Positions 18,965 through 28,703 are shown, counted from the stretch's first letter. The stretch: 64,000 nt of DNA from [Mycobacterium] zoologicum (GCF_020172665.1 NZ_CP083985.1:1024094-1088093), one strand, 5' to 3'. Translations and numbers: made by a program. The notes: generated from the sequence alone by a model not told the origin.

Positions 18965-20329
18965 CTATCGGGACAGCAGCCGGCGTTTCTGTTCGGCGAA
19001 TTCCTCCGCGGTCAGATATCCGGCGTCGTGGAGCTCGCCGAGTTCCCGGATCCCTGCCGCCAATTCAGCAAGCGGAACCGTCAGTGGCCGCACCGGTGGC
19101 GGTACTGCCGGCGATGGCGAACCGGGCTCCTGCGCCGGCGTGCCGTCCGCCGCGGGAGTCGGCTGGCCGTCCCCGCCGCGGTTGCGGTTGACCGCGCCGG
19201 CGAGCGCGCTGCCGCCCATACCCGCCAGGGCCATCTGACCGAACGCGGTACCCAATCCGCCCGGCGTGGTCGCCGACGGTCCGGCGGCCAGCGGCGTCGA
19301 GAAGCTCGCGTTGCGGATCTCCGGGGCCATCTCGGCCCACCCGATGGGCGTGGAAAGCGACCCGAGTGGGAACGCCTCGCCCCTGGCCGCAATGACCGAG
19401 GCGTGCGGCACGCGGAGGTTGTCGGTCGACGGCAGTTCCCCCTCCGCTCCCAATTGGCCCAGGGCGTCCATGATGCTGCGCTGCCCACCGCGCAGCAGGT
19501 CCTGGGTGTCGAAGATCTCGCGCGAGTCCATCTCGGAGAAATACATGGCCGCGCCGGCCAGGTAGACACCGACGATCGACAGGGGCAGGGCGATACCGAT
19601 GCCGACCTCGTCGGCCAGGATTGCAAGCCATTCAAATGGATCGACCGGTATGGCGGCCTCCGCGGGCATGGCGGTGAACGGCGATGAGGCTTCCGACGAT
19701 CCGGGCCCCGACAACGTCGAGGCCGTCTTGGACAGCAGCGCCTGGGCATTGTTGGCCACCGAGTTGCCCTGGGCGGCCTGAGAGGCACCTTGGTCGCCCG
19801 GCCCTGAGGCGGTCTTGGGGGGCGGCTGGAAGGGTGCCAGTTCGGCGGCGGTCGCCGACGTCGAGGCGTAGCCGTACATCGCGGTGGCGTCCTGGGCCCA
19901 CATCTCGGCGTACAGGGCCTCGGTGGCCGCGATCGCCGCGGCGTTCTGACCCAGAACATTGGTGGCCAGCAGGGTCATCAACTGAGCACGGTTGGCCGCG
20001 ATCACCGCCGGAGGCACCACCATGGCGAACGCGGCCTCGTAGGCGGCCACTGCCGACTTGGCCTGGCCCGCGGTCGTTGCCGCTTGGGCGGAGGTGCTGT
20101 TCAACCACGTCACGAACGGGGCGACCGAGGCCGCCATCGCTATCGAAGACGGGCCCCTCCACGCTCCGCTGGTCAACTCTGTGACCACGGACTGATAGGC
20201 GGTCGCCGCCAGGTGCAGTTCGGTGGCCACCCCGTCCCAGGCGGTGGCCGCGGTGATCAGCGGCCCCGGGCCGGCACCGGTATACATCCGGGCGGAGGTG
20301 ACTTCCGGCGGTAATGCCGCGAAATCCAT
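18965..20329 (-). CDS. PPE family protein with a C-terminal SHOCT domain
   Basis: 454 residues from ATG 20329 ([18 protein letters not shown]). This is the classic PPE start, and the ~180-aa helical PPE domain includes [12 protein letters not shown] (the WxG turn). A middle region has a hydrophobic segment near residues 250-275 ([15 protein letters not shown]). An SVP-like motif follows ([16 protein letters not shown]), with STP in place of SVP. The last ~35 residues ([20 protein letters not shown]) are a textbook SHOCT motif, unusual for PPE proteins. No PE gene is adjacent, so a PE partner would have to act in trans. It is divergent from a two-component system. Type VII export (ESX) is expected from the PPE domain. 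Confidence 0.9.
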   Translation of the reverse strand: MDFAALPPEVTSARMYTGAGPGPLITAATAWDGVATELHLAATAYQSVVTELTSGAWRGPSSIAMAASVAPFVTWLNSTSAQAATTAGQAKSAVAAYEAAFAMVVPPAVIAANRAQLMTLLATNVLGQNAAAIAATEALYAEMWAQDATAMYGYASTSATAAELAPFQPPPKTASGPGDQGASQAAQGNSVANNAQALLSKTASTLSGPGSSEASSPFTAMPAEAAIPVDPFEWLAILADEVGIGIALPLSIVGVYLAGAAMYFSEMDSREIFDTQDLLRGGQRSIMDALGQLGAEGELPSTDNLRVPHASVIAARGEAFPLGSLSTPIGWAEMAPEIRNASFSTPLAAGPSATTPGGLGTAFGQMALAGMGGSALAGAVNRNRGGDGQPTPAADGTPAQEPGSPSPAVPPPVRPLTVPLAELAAGIRELGELHDAGYLTAEEFAEQKRRLLSR

Positions 20330-20593
20330 CGTGGGGTTCAGCTCCTCCGGTTCTTGCTGGTTCGGTCCGGGCAGGCTCGATCCGTGGGTCAGGCCGTCCG
20401 CCGCTTCTCCGAATCCGCATGATATCCCGGAGGCGGGCAGGGATATGTGTTGTTTGGCACCGGCTCGGGCGTTGTGGACGTACCTCCATTTTCCGGATCG
20501 GGCCGAGTCCGTCGCCATGGTGTTTGGCACCCATTCCGAGGTAGGCGTGACCCGTATGGACAAATATGTGGTGTGCAGGCGAGGCTGGGTGAC

Positions 20594-21607
20594 ATGCACC
20601 GTTGGACGGCGGTCATCGACAAGTTCTGGCGACTGACCGGGGTACCGGCACAAGGGCTGTTCCACCGGGTCGTTCTGATCAATGGTCTGGTCTTCACCGT
20701 GGGCACCCTGTTGCTTGCGGTGACGCCGGCCGCGGTGTCGGCGCGCACCCAGTTGACCGAGGTTCCGGTGCTGCTGGTCGGCCTGGCCATTGTGGTGGGG
20801 GCGAACGCACTGCTCCTGCGGTCGAGTCTTGCCCCGCTGGATCGGCTGGCAGCGTCGATGCGCCGCGTCGATCCACCGCTGCGCAGCGACCGAATCTATG
20901 AACCGGGCGGCGGCGGCGACCTGCACAACCTCATCGAATCCTTCAACACCATGCTGGACCGGCTCGAGACCGAGCGGGCCTCATCGAGCGCGTTGGCGCT
21001 GGCCGTACAGGAGAGCGAGCGGCAGCGGATCGCCAGGGAGTTGCACGACGAGATCGGGCAGACCCTCACAGCTGCCCTGCTGACCCTCAAGCGGGCCGTC
21101 GACAACGCGCCGGCGAAAATTCGCGGCGACCTTCGCGACGCCCAGGAGATCGTGCGGTCCAGCCTCGACGAGGTGCGCAGCATCGCCGGCCGCCTGCGCC
21201 CCGACGTGCTCGAAGACCTCGGCCTGCCCAGCGCACTGCAGGCCCTGTGCAACCAGTTCACCCAAGCGGCCGGCATCGACGTCGTCCGGGACATCCCGGT
21301 CCACGTCGACCGATTGAATCCCGACCTGGAACTGGCCTGTTACCGGATCGTGCAGGAGAGCCTGACCAACATCGCCCGCCATGCCGGAGCCCAGAAGGTC
21401 TGGTTGGATCTGCATGTCGGCCGCGAGGAGTTGGTGCTGCGGATCGCCGACGACGGTCACGGCGGGGTCAGCTCCACCGGTGCGGGTATCCGCGGAATGG
21501 GTGAACGAGCCCTACTGGTGCGGGGCACGCTCACGATCACCTCCCCGAACGACAAAGGAACCGAGATCAAGCTGGTGGCACCGACTCGCAGCGACGGTGG
21601 CGCGTGA
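20594..21607 (+). CDS. Sensor histidine kinase, NarX/LiaS (HisKA_3) type
   Basis: 337 residues from ATG 20594. Two TM helices lie at about residues 23-46 and 56-77 with almost no periplasmic loop, so it probably senses within or near the membrane. A HAMP-like linker follows ([15 protein letters not shown]). The dimerisation/phosphoacceptor box is [20 protein letters not shown]. The ATPase N box is [14 protein letters not shown], and the G boxes are DDGHGG and GIRGMGERA. In-frame sequence back to 20447 lacks family features. It overlaps the response regulator by 4 nt. The signal is unknown. The divergent PPE gene and the following Mrp operon are candidate targets. Confidence 0.93.
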   Translation: MHRWTAVIDKFWRLTGVPAQGLFHRVVLINGLVFTVGTLLLAVTPAAVSARTQLTEVPVLLVGLAIVVGANALLLRSSLAPLDRLAASMRRVDPPLRSDRIYEPGGGGDLHNLIESFNTMLDRLETERASSSALALAVQESERQRIARELHDEIGQTLTAALLTLKRAVDNAPAKIRGDLRDAQEIVRSSLDEVRSIAGRLRPDVLEDLGLPSALQALCNQFTQAAGIDVVRDIPVHVDRLNPDLELACYRIVQESLTNIARHAGAQKVWLDLHVGREELVLRIADDGHGGVSSTGAGIRGMGERALLVRGTLTITSPNDKGTEIKLVAPTRSDGGA

Positions 21608-22263
21608 CGAGACCCGAGCCGGCGCGCATTCTGCTCGTTGACGATCACGCCCTGGTGCGCAGTGGCCTGCGGATGATCCTGGACGCCGAATCGGATCTTC
21701 GCGTGGTGGCCGAGGCGGCCGACGGCTCCGAGGCACTGACCATCCTGCGGGACACCCCGATCGACCTGGCGATCCTGGACATCGCGATGCCCCGGATGAC
21801 CGGGCTGCAGGCTGCGCGGGAGATCGAACGCAGCCATCCTCACGTGCGGATGCTGATGCTGTCCATGTACGACAACGAGCAGTACCTGTTCGAAGCGCTC
21901 AAGGCCGGCGCGTCCGGTTACGTGCTGAAATCCGTCGCCGACCGCGACTTGATCGAGGCCTGCCGCGCCACGATGCGCGGCGAGCCCTTTCTGTACGCCG
22001 GCGCGGTGACCGCCCTGATCCGGGATCACCTGCACCGGGCACGCCAGGGCGACTCGGTGCCGGACAACATCCTGACGCCTCGTGAGGAGGAAGTCCTGAA
22101 GTTGATCGCCGAGGGGCTCTCGGCCCGTGAAATCGCCAAAACCCTCGGCATCAGTGCCAAGACGGTCGACCGGCACCGGACCAACACCCTGCAGAAACTG
22201 GGGCTGCGCGATCGCTTGGCATTGACCCGGTATGCGATCAGGACGGGCCTGATAGAGCCCTAG
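21604..22263 (+). CDS. NarL/LuxR-family response regulator
   Basis: 219 residues. The receiver domain (ILLVDDHALVRSGLRMIL) has the phospho-Asp in LAILDIAMPRM near residue 58. The Lys is in YVLKSVADRD. A C-terminal GerE HTH follows (LTPREEEVLKLIAEGLSARE..SAKTVDRHR). GTG 21604 overlaps the kinase stop, giving a translationally coupled pair. It binds DNA as a dimer in known members. The operator is not identified. Confidence 0.95.
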   Translation: MTRPEPARILLVDDHALVRSGLRMILDAESDLRVVAEAADGSEALTILRDTPIDLAILDIAMPRMTGLQAAREIERSHPHVRMLMLSMYDNEQYLFEALKAGASGYVLKSVADRDLIEACRATMRGEPFLYAGAVTALIRDHLHRARQGDSVPDNILTPREEEVLKLIAEGLSAREIAKTLGISAKTVDRHRTNTLQKLGLRDRLALTRYAIRTGLIEP

Positions 22264-22555
22264 CGCCAACAGCCCGTGGGGCCTCATGGGGGTAGCACCC
22301 CCCGCCGAATGCGGGCTGCATCCCATGGCGCCTCGCAAGTTCGCCACGGAGACTGGAGACAGTTCAGTCAGGATCCTTGGTGCGCATTGAGCAGACGGTA
22401 CGATCCGGGCGTGGGTACGCAGGTCCACGAGGCGGTCTACCGTTTTGCCCGGGTGGGCAGTCGTTGACGTGTGTCCGACTGCGGCGCCGTCCGGCGCGCT
22501 GTCGCATGCTGCCGTGTCCTGATACCGATGCCTCGATGAGACCGGTCCGTGGAGA
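22264..22555 (+). other. Intergenic leader upstream of the Mrp operon
   Basis: 292 bp without a convincing gene between the response-regulator stop and mrpA. It holds a short GC hairpin near 22280-22300 (CATGGGGGTAGCACCCCC). TTGAGCAGACGG and TACGAT lie at about 22387-22403 and could be promoter parts. GAGAG sits just before the mrpA start. I cannot match it to a known riboswitch. Its size is compatible with a regulated 5' UTR. Confidence 0.4.
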
Positions 22556-25456
22556 GTGATGCTCGCGATACTGCTTGCCCATGCTGTTGGCACGGCTGCG
22601 GCACCGACTATGGTGCGCAGGTGGGGTCGGTCGGCGTTCTATCCGTTAGGCGCGATCCCGTTGCTGTCACTGGTGTGGGTGGTGGGGAATTGGCCGCCCG
22701 AACCGGGTGACGACCGGCGGGCGCTGATCAGCTGGGTGCCCGGACTGTCGATGGACATCGCGCTGCGCTTCGACACGCTGGCCGCAATCATGTGCGTGCT
22801 GGCGTTGGGAATCGGTGCGCTGGTGCTGTTCTACTGCGCCGAGTATTTCCGCCCGGTCAGCCCGCACACCGAACTCGACCCGCGACTGCCCAGCTTCGCC
22901 GCGAAAATGCTGGGGTTCGCCGGATCCATGTTCGGGCTGATGGTCGCCGACAACATGTTGGTGCTCTACGTGTTCTGGGAACTGACCACGGTGTTGTCGT
23001 TCCTGCTGATCGGCCACTACGCCGAACGCGCGGTCAACCGGCGCGCCGCCATCCAGGCGTTGGTGGTCACCACAGCCGGTGGGTTGGCCATGTTGGTCGG
23101 CATCATCATGCTGGGCCAGACCGCCGGCAGCTACCTGCTGTCGGACCTGGTGGCCGATCCGCCGTCGGGGACGGTCGTCACCGTCGGTGTGCTGCTGGTC
23201 CTGGTCGGCGCGCTGAGCAAGTCGGCGATTGTGCCGCTGCACTTCTGGCTGCCGGGCGCGATGGCGGCACCGACACCGGTCAGTGCCTACCTGCACGCCG
23301 CCGCGATGGTCAAGGCCGGGATCTATCTGGTGGCGCGGTTGACGCCGGGATTCGCCGACTCGCCGGGATGGCGGCCGACGGTGGTGGTCCTGGGCCTTGC
23401 CACCGCCCTGTTGGCGGGCTGGCGCGCGATCCGCGAATACGACCTGAAGCTGGTGTTGGCCTACAGCACGGTCAGCCAGTTGGGAATGATGATCGTGCTG
23501 GTCGGCGGCGGCGGTCGCGATCTGATGTTGGCCGGCCTGACCGCCATGTGCGCACATGCGGCGGCCAAGGCGGCGCTGTTCATGGTGGTGGGGATCATCG
23601 ACCATGCCACCGGCACCCGCGATCTGCGCGAGCTGGCCGGACTGGGCCGCCGCGCGCCGGGGCTGTTCGTGGTTGCGGCGGCCGCCGCCGCGAGTATGGC
23701 CGGGGTGCCACCGTTCATCGGCTTCATCGCCAAGGAGGCCATCTACGGGACCGAGGCCCAGGCACCCGCGCTGGGTTCCTCCGGCCCGTACGTCTTGGGT
23801 GCGGCGGTCGTCGCCTCGATGTTCACCGTGATCTACAGCGCGCGGTTCATCTGGGGCGGCTTCGCAAGCAAGGGCCAGACCGAACCCAGCGTCGACGTCG
23901 CCGAGATGCACCGGCCGACCATGGCTTTCCTGGCGGCGCCGGCCGTATTGGCCGCCGCCAGCCTGGCCCTGGGCCTGTGGCCGTTGGTGCTGGACACCGC
24001 GCTGCACGGCTACGCCGACACCGTGCCCTACGGGATGACCTACCACCTGGCGCTGTGGCACGGTGCGGGACTGCCGGTGTTCCTGTCGGCGGGGGTACTG
24101 CTGGTGGGCTTCGGGGTGTTCGCCGCGCGCGGCCCACTGCGGCTGGCCCGGCTGCGCCGGCTGCCGCTGGGCAAGGCCGATCAGATGTACGACGACTTCC
24201 TGCGGGTGCTCGATGTGGCCGCGGTGCGGTTGACCGCGATCACCCAGCGTGGGTCCCTGCCGGTCAACCAGGCGGTGATCTTCGCGACGCTGGTGCTGCT
24301 GCCGCTGACGGTGCTGATGTTGGGTGCGCGTGACCGGGTCGATCTGCGGCTGTGGGATACGCCGTTGCAGCTCACGCTGGCCGTGTTGGTGGTTTCCGGC
24401 GGGATCGGGGCCACGGTGGCTCGCAACCGGCTGTCCGCGGTGTTGATGGTCGGGGTGACCGGGTATGGCTGCGCCGCGGCGTTCGCGTTCCACGGGGCTC
24501 CGGACCTGGCGTTGACCCAGTTGCTCGTCGAGACCGTGACCCTGGTGATCTTCGTGCTGGTGCTGCGAACGCTGCCGGCGGAGGCCGAGCGTCCCTCGAT
24601 GGCGATGAACCGGCTGCCCCGGGCGTTGCTGGCCATGTCGGTCGGCGCCGCCGTCGCGGTGCTGGGGGCCTTCGCGATGGCGGCGCGCACCCGCGACGGG
24701 GTGGCCGGCCTGCTGCCTGCCGAGGCCTATGAGCGCGCCTACGGGGCCAACACCGTCAACGTGATCCTGGTCGACGTCCGGGCCTGGGACACCCTCGGGG
24801 AGATCTCGGTGTTGCTGGTCGCCGCGACCGGAGTGGCTTCGATGGTGTTCCGCAACCAGCGGTTCGGCCGCGCGCCACGCATCACCGACGCCGGCGAACA
24901 CCGCAGGGATTTGGGTGTGGCCACCCCCTACAGCCCGGCCATCGCGTCCACCACCTGGCTGCGCGGCAGCGACTACCACGATCCCAATCAGCGGTCGCTG
25001 GTGTTGGAGGTGGCGACCCGGATCATCTTTCCGCTGATCATGGTGGTCTCGTTGTATTTCCTGTTCGCCGGGCACAACCACCCGGGTGGAGGTTTCGCCG
25101 GCGGGCTGGCCGCCGGTCTGGCACTGGCTCTGCGCTACGTGGCCGGTGGGCGATACGAGCTCGGTGAGACCCTGCCGCTGGACTCGGGCAAGATCCTGGG
25201 CGTCGGGCTGAGCCTGGTCGGGGGGACGGCGCTGGCGTCGCTGTTCTTCGGTGCGCCGGTGCTGTCGTCGGCGGCATGGGCGTTCACCCTGCCCGTGCTG
25301 GGCCCGGTCAAGGTGGTCTCCTCGGTGTTCTTCGATGTGGGGGTGTACCTCGTCGTGGTCGGGATGGTGCTCGATGTGTTACGCAGCCTCGGTGCCCGAC
25401 TGGACCAGGAACTGGAATCGCGGCCCGCTCGTCGACCGATAGCGAGGACGTCATGA
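22556..25456 (+). CDS. mrpA: Mrp antiporter subunit A (MrpA/MrpB fusion)
   Basis: 966 residues, with ~20 or more TM helices. The N-terminal ~770 residues are the NuoL-like proton/sodium-translocating MrpA domain: FYCAEYFRPV, NMLVLYVFWELTTVLSFLLI, KSAIVPLHFWLPGAMAAPTP and the HAAAMVKAGIYL helix with its key Lys. After an MbhD/E-like stretch, the C-terminus (LFAGHNHPGGGFAGGLAAG) is the MrpB domain. This fusion is usual in actinobacteria. It is the first of six genes linked by 4-nt overlaps, encoding a Na+(K+)/H+ antiporter complex. GTG 22556 and ATG 22559 are adjacent starts. Confidence 0.95.
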   Translation: MMLAILLAHAVGTAAAPTMVRRWGRSAFYPLGAIPLLSLVWVVGNWPPEPGDDRRALISWVPGLSMDIALRFDTLAAIMCVLALGIGALVLFYCAEYFRPVSPHTELDPRLPSFAAKMLGFAGSMFGLMVADNMLVLYVFWELTTVLSFLLIGHYAERAVNRRAAIQALVVTTAGGLAMLVGIIMLGQTAGSYLLSDLVADPPSGTVVTVGVLLVLVGALSKSAIVPLHFWLPGAMAAPTPVSAYLHAAAMVKAGIYLVARLTPGFADSPGWRPTVVVLGLATALLAGWRAIREYDLKLVLAYSTVSQLGMMIVLVGGGGRDLMLAGLTAMCAHAAAKAALFMVVGIIDHATGTRDLRELAGLGRRAPGLFVVAAAAAASMAGVPPFIGFIAKEAIYGTEAQAPALGSSGPYVLGAAVVASMFTVIYSARFIWGGFASKGQTEPSVDVAEMHRPTMAFLAAPAVLAAASLALGLWPLVLDTALHGYADTVPYGMTYHLALWHGAGLPVFLSAGVLLVGFGVFAARGPLRLARLRRLPLGKADQMYDDFLRVLDVAAVRLTAITQRGSLPVNQAVIFATLVLLPLTVLMLGARDRVDLRLWDTPLQLTLAVLVVSGGIGATVARNRLSAVLMVGVTGYGCAAAFAFHGAPDLALTQLLVETVTLVIFVLVLRTLPAEAERPSMAMNRLPRALLAMSVGAAVAVLGAFAMAARTRDGVAGLLPAEAYERAYGANTVNVILVDVRAWDTLGEISVLLVAATGVASMVFRNQRFGRAPRITDAGEHRRDLGVATPYSPAIASTTWLRGSDYHDPNQRSLVLEVATRIIFPLIMVVSLYFLFAGHNHPGGGFAGGLAAGLALALRYVAGGRYELGETLPLDSGKILGVGLSLVGGTALASLFFGAPVLSSAAWAFTLPVLGPVKVVSSVFFDVGVYLVVVGMVLDVLRSLGARLDQELESRPARRPIARTS

Positions 25457-25917
25457 CCGCACATCTGGTTCCGCTGCTGATGGCCGCCGGGCTCACCGCC
25501 TGCGGGGTGTACATGCTGTTGGAGCGCAACCTCACCCGGGCGCTGCTGGGCCTGATGATGATCGGCAATGCCATCAACCTGTTGATCATCGACGTCTCCG
25601 GGCCGGGCGGTAGCCCGCCGATCTACAACAGCACCGAGGGGATGGAGACCGACGCCGACCCATTGGCACAGGCGATGGTGTTGACCGCCATCGTCATCAC
25701 TATGGGTATCGGCGCGTTCGTTCTGGCTCTGACCTACCGCTCCTACAACCTGACCACCACCGACGACATCGGTGACGACCACGAATCCACCAGGCTGTCC
25801 CAACTCTCCGACGAGGAGATCATCGCCGCCGAGGAAGACCACAGCGAGCCGGTGGCGCCCGGCGAATTGGACGCCGTCGTGGAAAGCGCCGTCACCGAAA
25901 GCGGGGTGCTGCGGTGA
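25453..25917 (+). CDS. mrpC: Mrp antiporter subunit C
   Basis: 154 residues. It is NuoK-like with three TM helices: residues ~5-20, 28-46 (ALLGLMMIGNAINLLII) and 73-95 (QAMVLTAIVITMGIGAFVLAL). The conserved DPLAQAMVLTAIVI is present. A ~50-residue acidic cytoplasmic tail (LSDEEIIAAEEDHSEP) extends beyond the core domain. ATG 25453 overlaps the mrpA stop as ATGA. Confidence 0.95.
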   Translation: MTAHLVPLLMAAGLTACGVYMLLERNLTRALLGLMMIGNAINLLIIDVSGPGGSPPIYNSTEGMETDADPLAQAMVLTAIVITMGIGAFVLALTYRSYNLTTTDDIGDDHESTRLSQLSDEEIIAAEEDHSEPVAPGELDAVVESAVTESGVLR

Positions 25918-27512
25918 GCCTCGCTGCTGTGCTGATCCCGCTTCCGGTGCTGCTGCCCACCTTGGGTGCGGCGCTGACCCTCATCGTCGGCCGACGGCCG
26001 AAGTTGCAGCGGCCGATCACGATTGGGGTGCTGTGCGCGGTGGTCCTGGTCAGTGCCGCATTGCTGTATCTGACCGACCGGGACGGCACCCTGGTGTTGC
26101 ATGTCGGTGGCTGGGGCCCGATCGAGGGTGAGATGGGGCCGCTGGGCATCAGTTTGGTGGTCGACCGGTTGTCGGCGCTGATGCTGGTGGTGTCGGCGGT
26201 CGTGCTGCTGGCGGTGATGGTCTACGCCATCGGGCAGGGAGTCCGCGACGGCGATGACCGTCAGCCGGTGTCGATCTTCCTGCCCACCTACCTGACCCTG
26301 GCCACCGGTGTCTCCCTGGCCTTCCTGGCCGGTGACCTGTTCAACCTGTTCGTCGGATTCGAGATGCTGCTGGCGGCGAGCTTCGTGCTGCTGACCATCG
26401 GCGCCAGCGCCGAACGCATCCGCGCCGGGATCGGCTACGTGATGGTCTCGATGACGTCGTCGTTGATCTTCCTGCTCGGCATCGCCTTGGTCTATGCCAC
26501 CACGGGCACGCTGAACCTGGCGGAGCTGGCCACCCGGACCGGCGACCTGCCCGGCGGCACCCGCAGTGCGGTGTTCGCGGTGCTCCTGGTGGCATTCGGC
26601 ATCAAGGCCGCCGTCTTCCCGCTGTCGGCGTGGCTACCGGATTCCTATCCCACCGCGCCGGCCCCGATCACCGCGGTGTTCGCCGGCATTCTGACCAAAG
26701 TCGGTGTGTACGCGATCATCCGAGCGCATTCGCTGTTGTTTCCCGAAGGCGGGCTGGACTCGGTGCTGCTGGTCGCGGCGCTGCTCACCATGCTGGTCGG
26801 CATCTTCGGCGCTATCGCGCAGAGCGACATCAAACGGATCCTGTCCTTCACGTTGGTCAGCCACATCGGTTTCATGGTGTTCGGGGTCGCCCTGTCGAGC
26901 GAGCTGGGCATGTCCGGCGCCATCTTCTACGTGATGCACCACATCATCGTGATGACGACGTTGTTCCTGGCGGCCGGACTGATCGAACGCCAAGGCGGTG
27001 CGTCGTCCGTGAAGCGTCTCGGTGGGTTGGTGGCCAACCCGTTGCTGGCGTTCCTGTTCCTGGTTCCGGCATTCAATCTTGGTGGCATTCCGCCGTTCTC
27101 GGGCTTCATCGGCAAGACCGCGGTGCTGCAGGCCGGAGTCAGCGACGGCTCGGTGCTGGCCTGGTGCCTGGTGGGCGGTGCGGTGGTGACCAGCCTGCTG
27201 ACCCTGTTCGTGCTGGCGCGGGTGTGGACCAAGTCGTTCTGGCGGTTGCGCAGCGACGCCCCCGAGGGAGCGCTGGTGAGCGCCGTGCCGCCGGTACTGC
27301 TCGACGACGTCGCCGAGGTTGCCTACGACGACCGCGACGACGTGGGCCGGATGCCGGTTGGGATGGTGGTGCCGACGCTGGCCCTGATCGCGTTAGGGCT
27401 GGCGTTCACCGTGCTGGCCGGACCGATCTTCGGCTACACCGAGCGCGCCGCAGCCGAGGTGCTCGACCGCGGCGAGTACATCTCGGCGGTATTGAGCGGA
27501 GGTGCGCCGTGA
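25914..27512 (+). CDS. mrpD: Mrp antiporter subunit D
   Basis: 532 residues, NuoM/N-like, about 14 TM helices. Signatures are NLFVGFEMLLAASFVLLTI, KAAVFPLSAWLPDSYPTAP (channel Lys), ILTKVGVYAIIR and NLGGIPPFSGFIGKTAVLQ. It is the second proton/cation-pumping subunit, with MrpA. GTG 25914 overlaps mrpC by 4 nt. Confidence 0.95.
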   Translation: MSLAAVLIPLPVLLPTLGAALTLIVGRRPKLQRPITIGVLCAVVLVSAALLYLTDRDGTLVLHVGGWGPIEGEMGPLGISLVVDRLSALMLVVSAVVLLAVMVYAIGQGVRDGDDRQPVSIFLPTYLTLATGVSLAFLAGDLFNLFVGFEMLLAASFVLLTIGASAERIRAGIGYVMVSMTSSLIFLLGIALVYATTGTLNLAELATRTGDLPGGTRSAVFAVLLVAFGIKAAVFPLSAWLPDSYPTAPAPITAVFAGILTKVGVYAIIRAHSLLFPEGGLDSVLLVAALLTMLVGIFGAIAQSDIKRILSFTLVSHIGFMVFGVALSSELGMSGAIFYVMHHIIVMTTLFLAAGLIERQGGASSVKRLGGLVANPLLAFLFLVPAFNLGGIPPFSGFIGKTAVLQAGVSDGSVLAWCLVGGAVVTSLLTLFVLARVWTKSFWRLRSDAPEGALVSAVPPVLLDDVAEVAYDDRDDVGRMPVGMVVPTLALIALGLAFTVLAGPIFGYTERAAAEVLDRGEYISAVLSGGAP

Positions 27513-28039
27513 GGACTATCGCGCTGCGGATCTTCGCGGTGTGCGCGCTGTCCCTGATCTGGACACTGCTGTGGGGTAGTTTCACCGTCCCCAACATCGT
27601 CCTCGGGATGGCGGTCGCCGTGATGATCATGGTGTTGCTGCCGCTGCCACCGGTGCCGGTCCAGGGACGGGTACATCCGGTGCCGTTGCTGAAGCTCATC
27701 GGGCTGTTCGGCTGGTATCTGGTCGCGTCCAGTGTCCAATTGATGTGGCTGGCAATCAAACCCGGGCCGCCGCCGCTCACCGGGGTGTTGCGGGTGCCAC
27801 TGACCATCAAGTCCGATCTGGTGTTGGTACTGGCCTCGAGCATCACCACCCTGATTCCCGGTTCGATGGTGCTGGAGATCGACCAGGTGCGACGCATCCT
27901 CTATTGCCACGTGATCGACGTCGGATCGGCGCAGTCGGTCGAGAGGTTCTATCACCAGGTCGCACAGGTGCAGCGCCTGTTGCTGGCCGCATTCGAGCGC
28001 GACTCCGAATGGATGCCGGTGGGAGGAGGGAACTCGTGA
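27509..28039 (+). CDS. mrpE: Mrp antiporter subunit E
   Basis: 176 residues. Two or three N-terminal TM helices (LSLIWTLLWGSFTVPNIVLG, AVAVMIMVLLPLP, KLIGLFGWYLVASSVQL) precede a cytoplasmic beta-rich domain containing VPLTIKSDLVLVLASSITTL and the conserved TLIPGSMVLEI. GTG 27509 overlaps mrpD by 4 nt. MrpE is non-pumping but needed for assembly in studied Mrp complexes. Confidence 0.93.
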   Translation: MRTIALRIFAVCALSLIWTLLWGSFTVPNIVLGMAVAVMIMVLLPLPPVPVQGRVHPVPLLKLIGLFGWYLVASSVQLMWLAIKPGPPPLTGVLRVPLTIKSDLVLVLASSITTLIPGSMVLEIDQVRRILYCHVIDVGSAQSVERFYHQVAQVQRLLLAAFERDSEWMPVGGGNS

Positions 28040-28317
28040 ACGTGCTGTGGGGTGGTGCGGGCGTGCTGTTGGGGATCGCCGCGGTCATCACGATGTACCG
28101 ACTGCTGGCCGGACCGTCCACGCTGGACCGGTTGGTGGCATTGGACACCCTGGCTGCGATGACGATGTGTGGAATCGGCACGTGGGCCGCGGTCACCCGG
28201 GACACCACCGCGACCTACAGCCTCGCGGCGCTGGCTCTGGTGGGCTTCATCGGATCGGTGAGTGTGGCTCGGTTCCGAGTGCCCGACGAGCCGCTGGACT
28301 CGGGGAGGCAGCCGTGA
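28036..28317 (+). CDS. mrpF: Mrp antiporter subunit F
   Basis: 93 residues, three TM helices. The conserved MYRLLAGPSTLDRLVALDTL motif is present (GPS and Asp residues). The third helix is SLAALALVGFIGSVSVARF. It overlaps both neighbours by 4 nt. Confidence 0.93.
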   Translation: MNVLWGGAGVLLGIAAVITMYRLLAGPSTLDRLVALDTLAAMTMCGIGTWAAVTRDTTATYSLAALALVGFIGSVSVARFRVPDEPLDSGRQP

Positions 28318-28703
28318 TGGCGCTCGACGTGATCGCTGCGGCGCTGGTGCTCGCCGGGTCGGTGCTGGCGCTGACGGCGGCGATCGGGGTGGTCCGGTTT
28401 CCGGACACCTTGGCCCGGATGCACTCGGCCACCAAGCCCCAGGTGTTGGGGCTGATCCTGGTGCTGGTCGGGGCGTTGATCCGGCTGCGCGGCAGCCACG
28501 ACGCCGGGATGGTGACCGTGAGCATCATCTTCACCCTGATCACCGCGCCGGTGGTCGCGCACCGGGTCGGCCGGCTGGCCTACCAGGAGCAGGACATGAC
28601 CGAAGTGCTGGCCGTCGACGAGTTGGTAGAGCTCACCGACGAGGATCAGGATGTCAGTCGACCGGGCGCAGCACCGCCACCAGGAAATCCGAGTCCGCGG
28701 TGA
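28314..28703 (+). CDS. mrpG: Mrp antiporter subunit G
   Basis: 129 residues, three TM helices. GVVRFPDTLARMHSATKP is the MrpG signature, followed by GLILVLVGALIRL and IFTLITAPVVAHRVGRLAY. The hydrophilic C-terminal ~30 residues (ending PPPGNPSPR) extend over the 3' end of the convergent methyltransferase gene by 50 bp. GTG 28314 or ATG 28317 is the start. It ends the operon. Confidence 0.93.
   Translation: MMALDVIAAALVLAGSVLALTAAIGVVRFPDTLARMHSATKPQVLGLILVLVGALIRLRGSHDAGMVTVSIIFTLITAPVVAHRVGRLAYQEQDMTEVLAVDELVELTDEDQDVSRPGAAPPPGNPSPR

Noticed and set aside
20447..20593. Upstream extension of the histidine kinase gene
   Set aside because: The extra residues (Gly/Arg-rich) do not belong to the family and would overlap the PPE promoter region. 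ATG 20594 gives a sensible two-TM kinase.
20330..20926. N-terminal extension of the PPE gene up to 20926
   Set aside because: PPE proteins start at MDFxxLPPE. The extension is antisense to the kinase gene.
22264..22555. Riboswitch (sodium or cyclic-di-AMP type) before the Mrp operon
   Set aside because: I cannot recognise any conserved aptamer core by eye. Kept only as an unassigned leader.
22667..25081. 804-codon minus-strand frame opposite mrpA
   Set aside because: The product is a His/Gln/Arg-rich mix without hydrophobic or catalytic motifs, while the plus strand encodes a textbook MrpA.
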